Shown here piece by piece: positions 13,097 through 25,059 of a DNA stretch of 64,000 nt (within the stretch, counting starts at the first letter, position 1; each line of letters starts with the position of its first letter). The translations under genes and the position numbers were made by a program. Source of the DNA: Acanthornis magna (lineage: Eukaryota > Chordata > Aves > Passeriformes > Acanthizidae); assembly GCA_036785705.1 (NCBI GenBank), contig JAWUZG010000084.1, positions 4,895,001-4,959,000 of the forward strand. The letters run 5' to 3'. The notes beneath the pieces were generated by a model. That model worked only from the letters and a program-made list of their open reading frames with translations. It was not told the DNA's origin and searched no databases.

Positions 13097-14628
13097 TGCA
13101 CTAATTTTAAAGTGGTGTGCAAAGAACCCAATTTGCAGAGTGAATGAGGCTGTTTAGAGAACAGGGTTATGTAATTCAGCTATTTTGGGGATTAGCCATC
13201 CCCAAAGTTCTGAAAAAGGTAACTGGGTTGGGCTATTTATAGAGTCTGTTCCTACAGTTACAGCACAGATGCCAGCACAGAACAACATTAAGCTCAAGCC
13301 ACCTTCTCTGTGCCCCTTGGTGAATTTATACATCACAAAGATCTATAGATCTCTCCGATACAAAGAGATTTAGGGGTCTAGGATGCAACTCCCACCTCAG
13401 CATCTGTTGGGACATTATTATGCCTTATTTCCTATCAGCTTCTGGCCATGCTTTTGGTTTTCAGGTCATTTGTATCACAGACGTATGCAGAGATTCCTGT
13501 TAGGTTTCCTGATGCATGAGAGAGGAGAAGGGGCACTGATCTTGGGAAGACTAAGGCAGCAGTTGACTAAATTATTCTGCTCTGTAATTTCACAAGGCTG
13601 CTAGGGAAGATGGCTTCAGATTCTTCCTTCACATGATTCTCTGTTTCTAAGATGCATTTGTAGGATCACTGTAAAAGCATGAAGCCCATTGTTACTGCTA
13701 CAGGATGATAACGGTGTGGAATTAATGCAAAACTACAATCTGTACTCAGAGTTCTCAATCTTGTAGTCATTGAGAACTGTACAAGTTCTTACTTACAGTA
13801 AGGGAATGAACAGTTTATAGAAAGATTGTACAGGCTTGGATTGCTTCTTATGGATTCGGCTTTTTATGTATAAGTATTTATGTATATATAGTCATTATTA
13901 TCTGTTCTTCAATATTGAAAACCAGCCATTTGTTTTGGCAGTGGGAAGTAAGAAGAGGACAGAGGAGACAATAGGAGGAAAGTTATCAGGCTAATGGTGA
14001 AAATCCTGTTCCTAAGAGAGGGTTACCTAGAAAAAATAATTTAAGGACTGGATTCTATAATTTTAATAAGGACTAGGAAACATGGAAAATGAAGTGATTG
14101 CTTGGGCAGAACTGGTTAATTCCTACCCTCACTAGTCTATCCCGTGAGACAGGGAGATCACAATGTAGAAAACAGAATAACAGAAAATGAGGGCAGAAAT
14201 ACAGGGTGAGGTCCTTAATTACTCATCATTCTATATTACCATTCACGCCAGTGCAAGCTAAGCAAATGTTGATTTGTTCATATCCTAGTCCAAACTGCAG
14301 AGATTAAAATGACAATGAGCAGTGCATGCAATTGGTGATCTAGGCCTTTTATAAAAAGCATAGAAAATTAAGATGAAGAGCCTGAATGTCATATAGAAGG
14401 AGACACAACCTATGAATAGATTTCAGTGTAGGCTAAGCAAACAAAAAACAGTTTTAAAAAAATTTGCAATTTACATAGTCTGTATAGCATTTACATAAGG
14501 TGCTAGACTTCTTGGTGAAATAGATTGTGAAAATTACTATTAGATTTTCATGTTAGTACTAATGTTTTAGGAGATCCTAGGAAAAAAATTAGTTTTGAGA
14601 AAATTTCTGGTCAACATAGAAAGATCAA

Positions 14629-14647
14629 ATATATATATATATATATA
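14629..14647. repeat. (AT)n microsatellite
   Basis: About nine AT units in a row within AT-rich intergenic DNA. Confidence 0.85.
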
Positions 14648-17600
14648 ATGCAAGTAATATGCATGTATTTAAAATGAAAAAGAAAATTAGTTTAAGAATT
14701 TTATTTTGAGAAATATTAATAGTCCAGCTAATAATGTAATTGAAAGGCTGTATTAAATAAAGCAGGGAAAACACAGAAAAAGTGTTATCCCTCTAGAAAA
14801 TAGTATAAATACATGTAAAAATTAGGAGAGTATCTTGAAGAAACTTCAGGTCAAAATATTTAACTGTGGAGTTAATCTTTGATAAGTATTTACCTACAAG
14901 TTTTCACTTAAAGGGGTTTATTTCTGGGACATGGTCTTTAATATATAGCATAAAGCATTTTATTTGCTGTAATTCATAGCTCAAATAATGAAAAGCTTTG
15001 TACTAAATACAACATATTTTTTGTTCTTAGTATCACCATTATTAGAGGGTCTGCATCTTCTTGCATGTTTACATGGCACATAGCACAATATTTTCTTTCA
15101 AAACCCAAACAAAACAAGCATTTATGCCAGTTCTGTATGTTTATGAATTTTTCATCTGACTGTGGACTAAGATTTTTTCAGGGTAGTCACTGGATTGCAG
15201 GAAAGGTCTGAAATGTCATCGTTCTTTTCTGAATCATACTCATCATTCCCGTGAGATTATATCAGGCTTCAGATTGCTTACTTGGATGCTATCTGCTTAT
15301 CTGCAGTGGCTGCAAAATATATGGGAACATGAACTTGAAATGTCTTTTCATTAGAAGGGATAGAAAAATACGTGGCTACCTGCATGAAACCTGCAGTCCT
15401 TCCTTGTTTTATCCTGTATCATCCTGAGTCTTCATGGTTCTTTTATGCAGAGCTGGCACATTCATTCTTATAATGGTTTTGTTAGGTCAAACCTGACACT
15501 TGCAGGTATCTGCTGCTCCTTATATTTAATTGCTCAAACCTTTTTTAGTAGATGTCCTAAATGCTTTTAAAATGATGATTTTTTAGAATGTGCCTGCGTG
15601 TGCAGATATTTACTGAAGAGAAGGTTCCTGTATCCTGAAGTCTTGAGTGAAGTGCTTCAGAATGAACAAGGAATGGATTTTAAACTCATCCCTGTTTCAA
15701 TATTAGACGCATTTCCCTCTGGGATTGCTTGTGTTCTAATAACTGGTTTCCTTGTGTGGCTTGTCAGGGATGCCACAATGGCTTCAGGGATGACACAAAA
15801 GAGCCTGAGCCCTCATTCGAGCTCAAAGTGCTCTACATGGCATTGAAAGGGAACTCAGGCCTGCACGAAGCACTCAGAGCCAGCAAGGGCCTTTAAATAT
15901 TCTGGCCTATGTATGACTATATATGTGTGTGAATATGCATATACATAATCCAATTTGGTATTGATCCCAAAAATCCAGTGATCCAACAGAAGTTTTGAGT
16001 ATTGTACCAGCTTTCTATCTACTGGAAAAGGCCAGAAAGTACTGTATTGTTCATTATAGCATTGAATTCAGCAGAGCATTGACAGCATGGTGTTTCAGTG
16101 TCATGAGAGCTAATATTTATAAATTATTGACTGTAAAATAATTTACCTTAACTTTAAAATCTAAATCAAATTTCACTCACAATTCCCTAAATACTTACAT
16201 ATTTAGTGTGCAATTCATTAACAGAACTTTAAAAACATGCCAATATGTACTTGTTGAAACTAACAAGAATATTGAATATTTTCTTATTGTTCAGGATCCA
16301 CAACAGCATTTTTGTTACTGCCCACTGAAATATGTCTCTGTAGAGACTCAGAGGTAGCTCATCTTCATAACTACCCTTAACAGCCATCTTAGGATTCCTC
16401 CAGGCTGCTCTGGGCTGTTTCACCAAGCTTCAGATTCTTCTCATGAGAGAGAGATGAGGTAAGCAGGACCCTCCATCTGGTCTTCAAAACAGCCATGTAA
16501 TGCTATGTGAAATTCTAGGCAGCCATCATACAGGGTGGCATGCAGAGAGCAAGCACTCATGCATTCCTGATCATAGCATCAAAGCCTGGCATGTGCATGA
16601 TAGGTCAATAGAGAAATTCTATGAGAAACAGGACCATGTTAGCCATGTTAGATATCATGTCTGAGTTACACTGAGAGCAAAAGGAGGTGTCCTTTCATCG
16701 TATATGTTCCATCTAATTATTTAACTCTAGAAATAATCTGAATCACAATTATCATGACCGTGTTCAGTCCATCTCCCCCAGGTAAGCAAGTGAACTTAAA
16801 GTCAGGTGACTGGGACTAGAATCTACCAGCTTCTGTTCTCTGTCTGATCTGTTTCTCAGTGTTTGTGTTTAATCCATCTTTGTCTAAATGTCCATAGCCT
16901 GGAAACACACATCATCAATATATACTTTCCTCAGAAAGAAAACAGGGAGATTCAGGAACATTATGGTTCCCAAATGAAAGATCTTACGTAACTGGAGAAG
17001 AAATCTACTTGAGAACAATTATTTCCAAATGCACAGTTGTCAATAGCTGTTAAGACCCCATCGTATGAAGCAGATTGGACACAAACTAGAACTGTGATAA
17101 GTGATCTTTTGAGAAATCCCTGTGCTGTTTTTTTATCTAATTGGAAACTGTCATGGGGTTGAAGCTTCATTTAGCTGCATGAATCCAAAACCCACCTGAA
17201 GATACTCAACATTGCTTACATAAATTACCAAACATTCTGCTGTGGTATTTGAAAAGCCACAAATCTTGTCAATCAAATGAAGTTCTAAAGAGTTTACTGA
17301 CTGTCACTTTGGCTGCTCATTGTGTCAAGACAGAAACATTCCTTGGACACATTTAGAAAGTTGCCTCACCAATCATCCAGTGTGTCATCAATTACTTTGT
17401 TCCCTTGCTCAATGACCTACTAATATTCTTTAAACCATAGCAGTAGTTAGAAAGCATTTTATCTGGAACTACCCACTGGAACAAGCAATGTGAAAACAGT
17501 CTGCTTTTGGAAATAGCACTGCAATAATCTGTCTGCAGCACTGAAGCCTTAAATCTAGAGGATGAAGAATTCTGTAGGAATATTAATACACCAGATTACA

Positions 17601-20306
17601 TAATTAATTTGTGAAAATATGCTTTAGTCACTAAACAGTATAATTCTAGAAAGTTTTGTGTCCTCTAACCTTATTCCAGTAATGTACCTCAAGATGTATT
17701 TAATTTCAAGATGCAGTATAATATTTTCCCCTGGCAAAATGAATATAATATAAAAAAAAATTTAAAAATACTTCAGAATTTTTGCAATATGGTTGTTGTT
17801 CACCTACCTGGCTGTAAAATCTGTCTAATTGCTTTCCCCTTGTTTTCAACCCTGGAGTCTGATTACATCCAATGGCACAAATTCAACGTCAGTGACATAC
17901 CACCTGCAAACAAAGCAACACAGATTTTTTCATGCCCGATTGGTTCAGGTATCTGTACAATCTATAAGGGAAGGTCAAGCAAGGGTAGGTTTCTGGCTGA
18001 ACAAGAAAAAGTCTTGTCAGAGGAAAAGGCTGTGGTCAGCTCTTCCCTCCCACACTGTGGTTCCAGCCCCTTCAGTTCTTCAGCCTTCATTTTCAGAAAT
18101 GCCATGCCCTTGCTTGATATCTATAATGTCTCCTGGCATAGAGAAGCCTTTCCTTTAATAAACCCTTGAGTTGATATTGTTATGTTGTCTCATTTCCAGT
18201 ATAGCATTCTGTGGGTTTAGATGAAGGTATAAGAGCATGCTCAAAGCAAGCTTAGGTCTAGCTTGAGAAAGTTTGCTGATGTACATGAAGAAATTATCAC
18301 TCATTTGAACTAAAATCTTCTAAACATTATTGTATTTCAGCTTAAGTCTTATAAAAAGTTGCCCACTCTCCCTTTGTCATCTTCCAAAGGAAAAGAAATG
18401 TCAGTATTGCTAATGAAACATCTATACCAAGAGTTTGCAGTCAGCTTGTGAATCAATAGCCTCTGTCTGGCAGGTACCTGAAACATTAAATGGTTTTTGT
18501 TCCCCTGACTGCTCTGTTCTCTCATACCCACTGATTGCTGCACTGGCTTATTCTTAGCCTGCTGCTTTCAGAATGTGGAAACTCAGAATCCACTGGGTTT
18601 TCCCTCTTCTTATTCCAAGAAGAGCAAAAATTTTCTTCTATAGGTCAGTTCTCATTTGTAGGCAAAAAAAAACTTCTAAGAAACTTTTTCATCCATACTT
18701 AGCCTTTGTATTCATGTGCACAGTCTTATACCTACAAAGGATCATTAAATGCCTTTTAATTGAGAAGAGAATATCTAATTTTTCTTTCTGTTGTTTCTTT
18801 TTCACAGTAATGCCTATAAATTTGGGTAGTCTTAAGCCTCTTACTGAACAGCTGTTCAGTAGATGTTAGCCCTGGTTTCCTGGGTTCAGTTAAGTAGTGC
18901 CCAAAAGAGATCTGAATTTTTAAAAGAATGCTTAAGACAGGGAAACATTTGAATCTGAATGTAAATCATCATCTGTCTGAAACATTAAAAGAGCTCAATA
19001 CCATTTTCAAGTCCTCATTAAACATTGCATACTCTGTGTCCAAACAAAAGTGTACAAAATCACAGTATGTGGTAACAGAACTACATTCACTTGGTTCATT
19101 ATCTGTCATTCCCACATTTGATATGCCAAGTTTAGCAAATATGGTTGACATTAGATAAGTTATTAGCAGCTGTATTTTCAAATAATGTAATTGCTGGATA
19201 ACAGGGAGAATAAGCCAAATCAAATAAGCTATTTTATCTGCATATAAAGTGATGCCAATTTTGAGCTGTAATGTAAAGTTTCTTTAGTTACCATTGCAAG
19301 CTCTATTTGTTTACAAATAATGGACACACATTTAATCTTTTTGTATCTTCACTCCCCTGAAGCAAACTTCATTTTTTAAGGTATCAAGTAAAGCCAACTT
19401 TGCTTGAAATTTTAGGAACAGCCCATCACTACCTTTGAATAAAAATTACACTAAGTTTTCTAGCACTTGTTCTTTACTCCAGGCTTTGCTGTCACATGCT
19501 AAATGTTCCATATGAGTGCCAGGCCTCTGTAAAAAAATTACCTTGAGACTTTCATTAAAGGTTTTACATAAGTTACAGTAAATTCTAAAAAAGGGAGCTC
19601 TTCATTACCAGCTGTGTGGAGATTTTAAAATCCTTGCCTGTTAATCCATTCCATTGTACATTTTTAGTCACATTACACATAGGAATATGTTTTAATAATA
19701 GTTTAGTCATGTTTTAGCCTTCAGGTTAATATCCTGGTGGTCGTATGAGATACAGATCTCCTACTAAAACATATTCCCAGAAACCCCTGTATCCTTCATT
19801 TGGGGGGAAGGATATTGACAGCAGACAATATTATGCTGGAAGCTTTCTTTACTCTGTTTTCCTGAACTTGTTCAAGTGAATCGCTTCATTACTTCCTAAT
19901 TTACTCACTTGCCTATAGACTCAGGGAACCATGAGATCTCTAGAGCTTTTTGGAGTTTCAGGTTCTTCCCTTCCTTTCCCCATGTAATTTTATAACTCTT
20001 TATGAAATACAACAGGAATATAACATAAGCAAAAAGCATTAGTGGTAAAAGCAATAATATCTTCCAAATTCTGTGTTAAAATGTGCAGATGCAAATTGTT
20101 TTTTGTTTGTGAGTTGTTTGCTTGGTTTTGTTTTTGGTTTTCTTTGCGGAGAAATACACTGGAAGTCAGAAGAAATATCTAATGTAGGAAAAATATCTTA
20201 CAGCAAAAAATAATCTTTCTTCATGCATATGGGAAAGCAGTGCTGATTTACACATTTCACTTCTTAGAAAGTAGGCAGAATTATGTATTTCTTTCCCAAA
20301 ATTTAT

Positions 20307-20394
20307 AAATTACTAATACTATAATTACTAATACTATATAATTAATACTATAATAATACTAACTAATTAATACTATAATTTACTAATTTATATC
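20307..20394. repeat. AT-rich degenerate tandem array
   Basis: Repeated variants of 'taatactataattac' over about 90 bp, irregular in spacing. It lies about 0.5 kb upstream of the PTH promoter. Confidence 0.7.
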
Positions 20395-20914
20395 TCAGCT
20401 GCTTCAAATGCCTCCATTCTACTTAGCACATTTGCGATATTCAGGGATATTCACTGGTATAGGTAGAACAGAGCAGTGAGGTTCTAACACCATTTCAACA
20501 GCTTTTCAGTGGCACTAGTTTCTCATTAAAATCATGATCCTCTATCATTCTTGGGGCTTTTGCTCCTTTCCACCATATTCTTTCAGAAAGAAAGCTGGTA
20601 TCTGGCTTGAAGTGACTATTCTTGTTTCCCACAAGTATTACAGATGTTATCTCTTCAATATTGTGTTTTAATTTTGCATTTGTAGATTACTAACATAACT
20701 GTCTCATTTAAGTTTTACCTGCCTGCATTTAACAACACAAGGTTTTCTCTGCAAATCCCTCCAACAGCTTCAGAGCTCACATTATCTTGGGCACAATTCT
20801 GAGTTAAAAAGTCAAACTTCTTCACAACTTTCCAGGATGTTCTTTTTGTTGAGACTTCTTTACCCTGTAAACGAAATGTCAAATCAACAAAAGCATCCAA
20901 GGGTGGGTACATGA

Positions 20915-20929
20915 GGGTCAGAGGGGTGT
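20915..20929 (+). promoter_or_regulatory. Candidate negative vitamin D response element of PTH (DR3)
   Basis: The 15 bases read GGGTCA-gag-GGGTGT, a direct repeat of two nuclear-receptor half sites spaced by three bases. The described chicken PTH element, as I recall it, is GGGTCA-gga-GGGTGT, located less than 100 bp upstream of the start site, and it mediates repression by 1,25-dihydroxyvitamin D through VDR/RXR. Both half sites agree and the position relative to exon 1 fits. Function is inferred. Confidence 0.75.
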
Positions 20930-20938
20930 GTGTGACAG

Positions 20939-20946
20939 TGACATCA
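20939..20946 (+). promoter_or_regulatory. CRE-like site in PTH promoter
   Basis: TGACATCA differs by one base from the consensus cAMP response element TGACGTCA. Mammalian PTH promoters carry a CRE in the same general place. It sits 10 bp downstream of the DR3 element. Confidence 0.45.
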
Positions 20947-20985
20947 ACTGAGACAATAAAAGGGCTTCCAAGTTACTTAGAAGCT

Positions 20986-20996
20986 CTATTTTAAAG
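20986..20996 (+). promoter_or_regulatory. TATA-like box of PTH
   Basis: CTATTTTAAAG followed by 'ttacatttaagggg', which resembles the conserved stretch around the mammalian PTH TATA box. A second candidate, 'caataaaagg' at 20954-20963, lies 30 bp upstream. Mammalian PTH genes are reported to have two TATA boxes with two start sites, so both may be used. Confidence 0.6.
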
Positions 20997-21017
20997 TTAC
21001 ATTTAAGGGGTCCACTA

Positions 21018-21109
21018 AACCAATTCAGTGGTCTTTAAATATACTTGACATCAAGACACAGTCATCTGCTGACATACCCAAGCCAGAAATCTCTTTAACA
21101 TTCTATCTG
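21018..21109 (+). other. PTH: PTH exon 1 (5' UTR, start approximate)
   Basis: The stretch after the TATA-like box resembles the mammalian PTH first exon as I recall it, including 'gctgacatacc' and 'aacattctatctg'. It ends at a strong donor, G|GTAAGT, with the last exon base at 21109. In known PTH genes exon 1 is wholly non-coding and about 85 bp long, which fits. The 5' end depends on which TATA-like box is used. Intron 1 is 1161 bp. Confidence 0.65.
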
Positions 21110-21977
21110 GTAAGTACACTCTACTTCTTTCCAAGTTCTCTGGAAGACTTACTAGAATATTTTATCATTGATACTTTACCCATTTCTGCATTAATTTCTT
21201 TTCAGACTATCTTAAAAAGTAAGTGAATATTAGTAAGATCAAACTGTTACATTATCTGAACTATATTTGTGAAATGAAAAATTCGAGACAGTGAATGAGA
21301 AATATCTTGAAGTGAATTCAAGTACTGAATTTATAATACTGGTTTAGATGGACTGCTAGGACCTCATTGATACTGCCATGTAAGAGACCACATTATAAAT
21401 GCTTCTCTGATCTAGAGAAAAGCTGCAAAAACTACTGCAAAAATGGCATTGTGGAGTTTCAGATCTCTTAAGTTTCAGTTACTCTGTATCAAATTTCTTA
21501 AGTGGTAAAAAAAGATGCTTTTTCTGACTACTAATACTGAAAATCCAAACTGGAAACTGGTATTGGAACTGTATCATTTCTGCCTGTTGTAGCATCATCT
21601 GTAGTAAATATTTTCCAAATATATTCCAAATGGTAGTTCTGACGATTATGTAAAAATCAGAGGGAATTCATACAGGAAATGCAGGATTATCGCTGAAAAA
21701 AAGAGGGGCTTAACTGATTTCTCTTCTATAACTCAACAGGGAATGGCATAACTCAGTAGAGTTATGCTTCTGTGCAAAATTGTCAGGAAAAGTGCCAGCC
21801 TCTTCATTCTAAAGAACATGCAAAAGAAATAGAGAAAAGAAGAAAATTCTTCATTTGAATAGCTATACCCAAGTATTTCACTGGACTTCAAGGCTACAAA
21901 GTCATAATGATGATGATGATAATAATATTGGAAGAACATGGCACTTTTCACCCAATTATGCAAGAGATAGGTACCTA

Positions 21978-22022
<45 letters not shown>
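21978..22022 (+). repeat. (GAT)15 microsatellite in PTH intron 1
   Basis: Fifteen perfect GAT units, with a shorter interrupted GAT run at about 21907-21925. It produces poly-Asp and poly-His open frames on the two strands. These are by-products, since the repeat lies inside intron 1 between the exon 1 donor (21110) and the exon 2 acceptor (22270). Confidence 0.95.
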
Positions 22023-22025
<3 letters not shown>

Positions 22026-22270
22026 GGGCATCCAAGGCTGACTGAAATTTGTGGAGTTGCCCAGGAAACAACAGTAAAGTTGCTCACAAAATTAGTATTG
22101 GAAGTAGATCTGCCATTTGCATTCCTTGCTCTAACCCATTTAAAAAAAAAATATTTTTAAAAAACTCTTCTCTGATGTTTTTCAACTTTTTCTCTTATTT
22201 AAATTTCTTTGGACTTAACAGAAACAACTTGAATCACAGACTTTACGTGTATTCATTTCTACCTTTGTAG

Positions 22271-22361
22271 ATAAAATGATTTCTATAAGAAACCTGGCCT
22301 GGGCTGCAATTATTTTATGTGCCATATGCTTTTTTACAACCTCTGATGGAAGACCAATGAT
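22271..22361 (+). other. PTH: PTH exon 2 (91 bp)
   Basis: Acceptor 'cctttgtag' ends at 22270 and donor GTAAGT starts at 22362. The exon is 91 bp, the same length I recall for human exon 2. It holds five untranslated bases, the start codon at 22276 and the signal peptide plus most of the propeptide. Confidence 0.93.
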
Positions 22362-22423
22362 GTAAGTACATTATCACAGATTGGATGGCTTTCGCTGCTC
22401 TTGAGAACGTGGTTGTTTGTCTG

Positions 22424-22465
<42 letters not shown>

Positions 22466-23392
22466 CTCTGTCTCTGCTTTTGAATCCTTTGGCCAAGCTG
22501 GCCAAGCTCTGTCCTCTAGAAACAGCTCTAGATATCTTAGACACTCTGAGTTCTCCTGTATTTTTTGAAAATAGGCAGCTGACTAGAGAGAAAAATCATC
22601 TAAGTCTTCTCTTATTATTCAGATTGGATAAGCTGCATTTCTTGGGGGTCTATACAAGTGAACATCTTTTGTACTGTGAGAATCTAGCTGGAACTCAGAC
22701 ACTAACATCAACCAGCTGAGACACAAATCCACAGGGAATCGTGCTTCCTTTGCTCTAGTGATCACAGAAAACTGCCACTGAATAAATGCCATAGTTTCAT
22801 TGATCACTTACCTAATATTATATAAGCCCTAAGCTCATCTACAATAGCTAAAATAAATGATAAAATATGTAGTCAAACAACATTGCCACAAAATGGATCT
22901 ACTTCCCATTTTTGATGCCTTCTCACTGATACATCCATTACCAATAACAAATCACCACCCACCCCACCTCTCTTCTCCAAATGTCCTTCAACCTCTTACA
23001 AATCAGACAGGCAGGTTCTACAGCTCTGTATTGTGATACCTCATAAAAGTTCCCAAACCTGAGTGTTTGAGCGAAGTTCTGGAATCCAAGAAGGGCCACC
23101 ATGAACTCTTTCTTTGCTTTGCTGCAGGAAAAGGTCAGTGAGTGAGATGCAATTAATGCATAACCTTGGCGAGCATCGACACACCGTGGAGAGACAGGAC
23201 TGGCTGCAGATGAAGCTGCAGGACGTGCACAGTGCCCTGGAGGACGCTCGGACCCAGAGGCCTCGGAACAAGGATGACTTTGTCCTGGGCCGGAGGCTGC
23301 TCCCAGAGCATTTGCGGGCAGCAATGCAGAAGAAATCCGCGGATCTGGACAAGGCTTACATGGATGTCCTCTTTAAAACAAAGCCACAATGA
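22276..23392 (+). CDS. PTH: Parathyroid hormone precursor (complete; join of two exons)
   Basis: Secreted peptide hormone that raises blood calcium through the PTH1R receptor on bone and kidney. CDS is 22276-22361 joined to 23128-23392, giving 116 residues. Residues 1-23 form a hydrophobic signal peptide. DGRPMMKR follows, so the dibasic K30-R31 is the propeptide cleavage site. The mature hormone is 85 residues and starts SVSEMQLMHNLGEH. The receptor-active 1-34 region keeps V2, E4, L11, W23, L24, L28 and H32. Splicing restores ATG across the intron (AT|G), and the 5' exon-2 acceptor lies five bases before the start codon, as in mammals. Compared with chicken PTH as I recall it (88 mature residues), four residues (EIRN) are absent after 'FVLG', and one Gln is added at the C-terminus. 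Confidence 0.97.
22422..22463 (+). repeat. (TG)n microsatellite in PTH intron 2
   Basis: About 20 TG/GT units with one C interruption, starting 60 bp after the exon 2 donor. Length polymorphism is likely. Confidence 0.95.
23128..23392 (+). CDS. PTH: PTH coding exon 3 (mature hormone)
   Basis: Acceptor 'ctttgctgcag' ends at 23127 and the TGA stop is at 23390-23392. Encodes residues 29-116: the KR processing site, then the entire mature hormone, as in other vertebrate PTH genes where one exon carries it all. Intron 2 is 766 bp, against about 100 bp in human. Confidence 0.96.
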
Positions 23393-25015
23393 GAAAAGCC
23401 AGAGCATTGTGTCTGTCCACGTAAGCACATGTCTGTATAGCATCGATCAAGTAGGGCATTTCATTAATATTTATTCAAGCTGCAGTAAGGATTAAAGGCT
23501 CTGTTCAAGGCTGTAGCCCCGCTGAGTAAAACATTTCACAACCAAACAATGTATTTACAGTCTACCCAGGACCATTGCTCCTAATGTCTGGGTATCCTTT
23601 GGCTGATGTGTCTTATAAAATGCCAGCATAAAAGGAAAAAGAAACCCAAACCAGTAAGAAAGTTGAAAAATCATTTAAGACCAGTTCTACAACTCTTACA
23701 TGGGCAGCATTTGTATGTAGTCACTAGGCCTGCTTGTACTGTTAACTAGCAAGGAATAAATGCAGGGGAGCCTGTCTCCAGAACAGAGCCTAGAGTTAAA
23801 CTTTGTTTAACTTTTTACTAATGGAAATATAAAAACTTAAAGCCACATCTATTTTCAGAAGAAGGCCTAATATCAGGTGAACATTAATTACATAGCAAAA
23901 GCTTCATGATAATAATTTAGGATTAAAGAGTACAAACATAAAAGAAATAGAAGAGGAAGGTAAAGTTTAAGATTAAATACAAAGGGATAAAATTAAAACA
24001 AATTCTTAAGAATTTTTCAAAATACAGAACTTAAGGGAAGGTTTGATTACTTCCCCTCCTCTAAAAGATGATAACCTACAATTAAGTGCAGAAACAGTGG
24101 GAGCAGATATAGTAGCACATATGTAAGCATGGCCCTAACTATAGAACTAGGAAATTATTCTATACCAGACTATTACAATTGAAAGAAAAATCTTGTGATA
24201 TATATATTTTATCCCTCATTTTCTCTATAACCTGTCTCTGAATTTCTGTATGTTGTGTTGGGCCTTGTGTAAGTAATTTTTTTTTGTGGGACCAGTGGCT
24301 CACATAAATAAAATTACCCATTTCCATATGCAATTTATTGTAGAATTGAGATCTCAGTTTTCCAAACCTCAAAACTGAGAACCATTATCATGCAGAAACC
24401 AACCTGGGAGAGAAACCATTAGCTGTAATACATTCAAACTCTAAGCAAGACTCAGAAAGAAGTGGATATAGACACGGTCAGGAAAAGATCTATTATAATG
24501 ATGATTTTAAAAAGCAGCAAATACAAAATTGTTTTGCATGCTAGGTGCACATATGTGCTTAGGAGCCTCAGTCATTTCTGATGAATAAGAAGGTTTTCCC
24601 AGCTGGAAGAATGCCTCCAAATTTGCTGTTGCCAGAGCTCAAACCTAGATGGATTGCTGCTCTAAGCCAAAGTGGCTGCATGGATGTTCCCATGTTGACT
24701 CTTACTTGTTTGTTTGTTTGACTCTTATTTGTTTGTCTACCACACCTTGGGGAGCCTCATAAAACCCTCCTAACTCACTACAAATATAAACGCAATCTGC
24801 TGAAGGCAAGAGATGTGTTTGTAACTAGTGAAGTGTAGTCCATCATCTTGGCCATCCTTTTAGCAATGCAAAGGCCCTGATGCTGGAAGCAGATGGCACA
24901 GGGGTTCCGTACCACTTGTCTAGTTGTAGGATCAAGGCCTTAAGGTGCACTTTCTATTTATTCTTTCATCAGACCTCTGTGCTAACTTGAATAAATAAAA
25001 TTGCTTTTTTGTACC
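23393..25015 (+). other. PTH: PTH 3' UTR (extent approximate)
   Basis: AT-rich sequence after the stop with three sets of AATAAA: 23755-23760, overlapping copies at 24990-24999 followed by a T/GT-rich stretch, and 25039-25044. Chicken PTH mRNA is known to be much longer than mammalian PTH mRNA, so the pair near 24990 is the preferred end. The choice is inferred. Confidence 0.45.
24990..24999 (+). promoter_or_regulatory. Candidate PTH polyadenylation signal
   Basis: Two overlapping AATAAA hexamers followed within 10 bp by 'ttgcttttttgtacc', a T/GT-rich downstream element. Alternatives are at 23755 and 25039. Confidence 0.5.
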
Positions 25016-25059
25016 TATGTCTCACTTATGTACTACGAAATAAAGTGGACCAAAAGCTC

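Larger units (their letters stand above)
11327..20880. other. Intergenic DNA upstream of PTH, no gene recognised
   Basis: About 9.5 kb of AT-rich sequence. The longest open frame (17711-18169, 152 codons) has no recognisable family features. Only simple repeats are called separately. Regulatory elements may be present but cannot be told from background by eye. Confidence 0.5.

Noticed and set aside
17711..18169. 152-codon open frame upstream of PTH
   Set aside because: No recognisable domain, signal or motif, and no promoter or splice context; a second frame overlaps it, as expected by chance.
21733..22160. Poly-His (minus) and poly-Asp (plus) open frames
   Set aside because: They are created by the GAT microsatellite in PTH intron 1; no start context, splice evidence or family resemblance.
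22049..22270. Coding extension of PTH upstream of 22276
   Set aside because: The frame ends at the acceptor just before exon 2; the known gene has its intron five bases before the start codon and the signal peptide begins properly at 22276.
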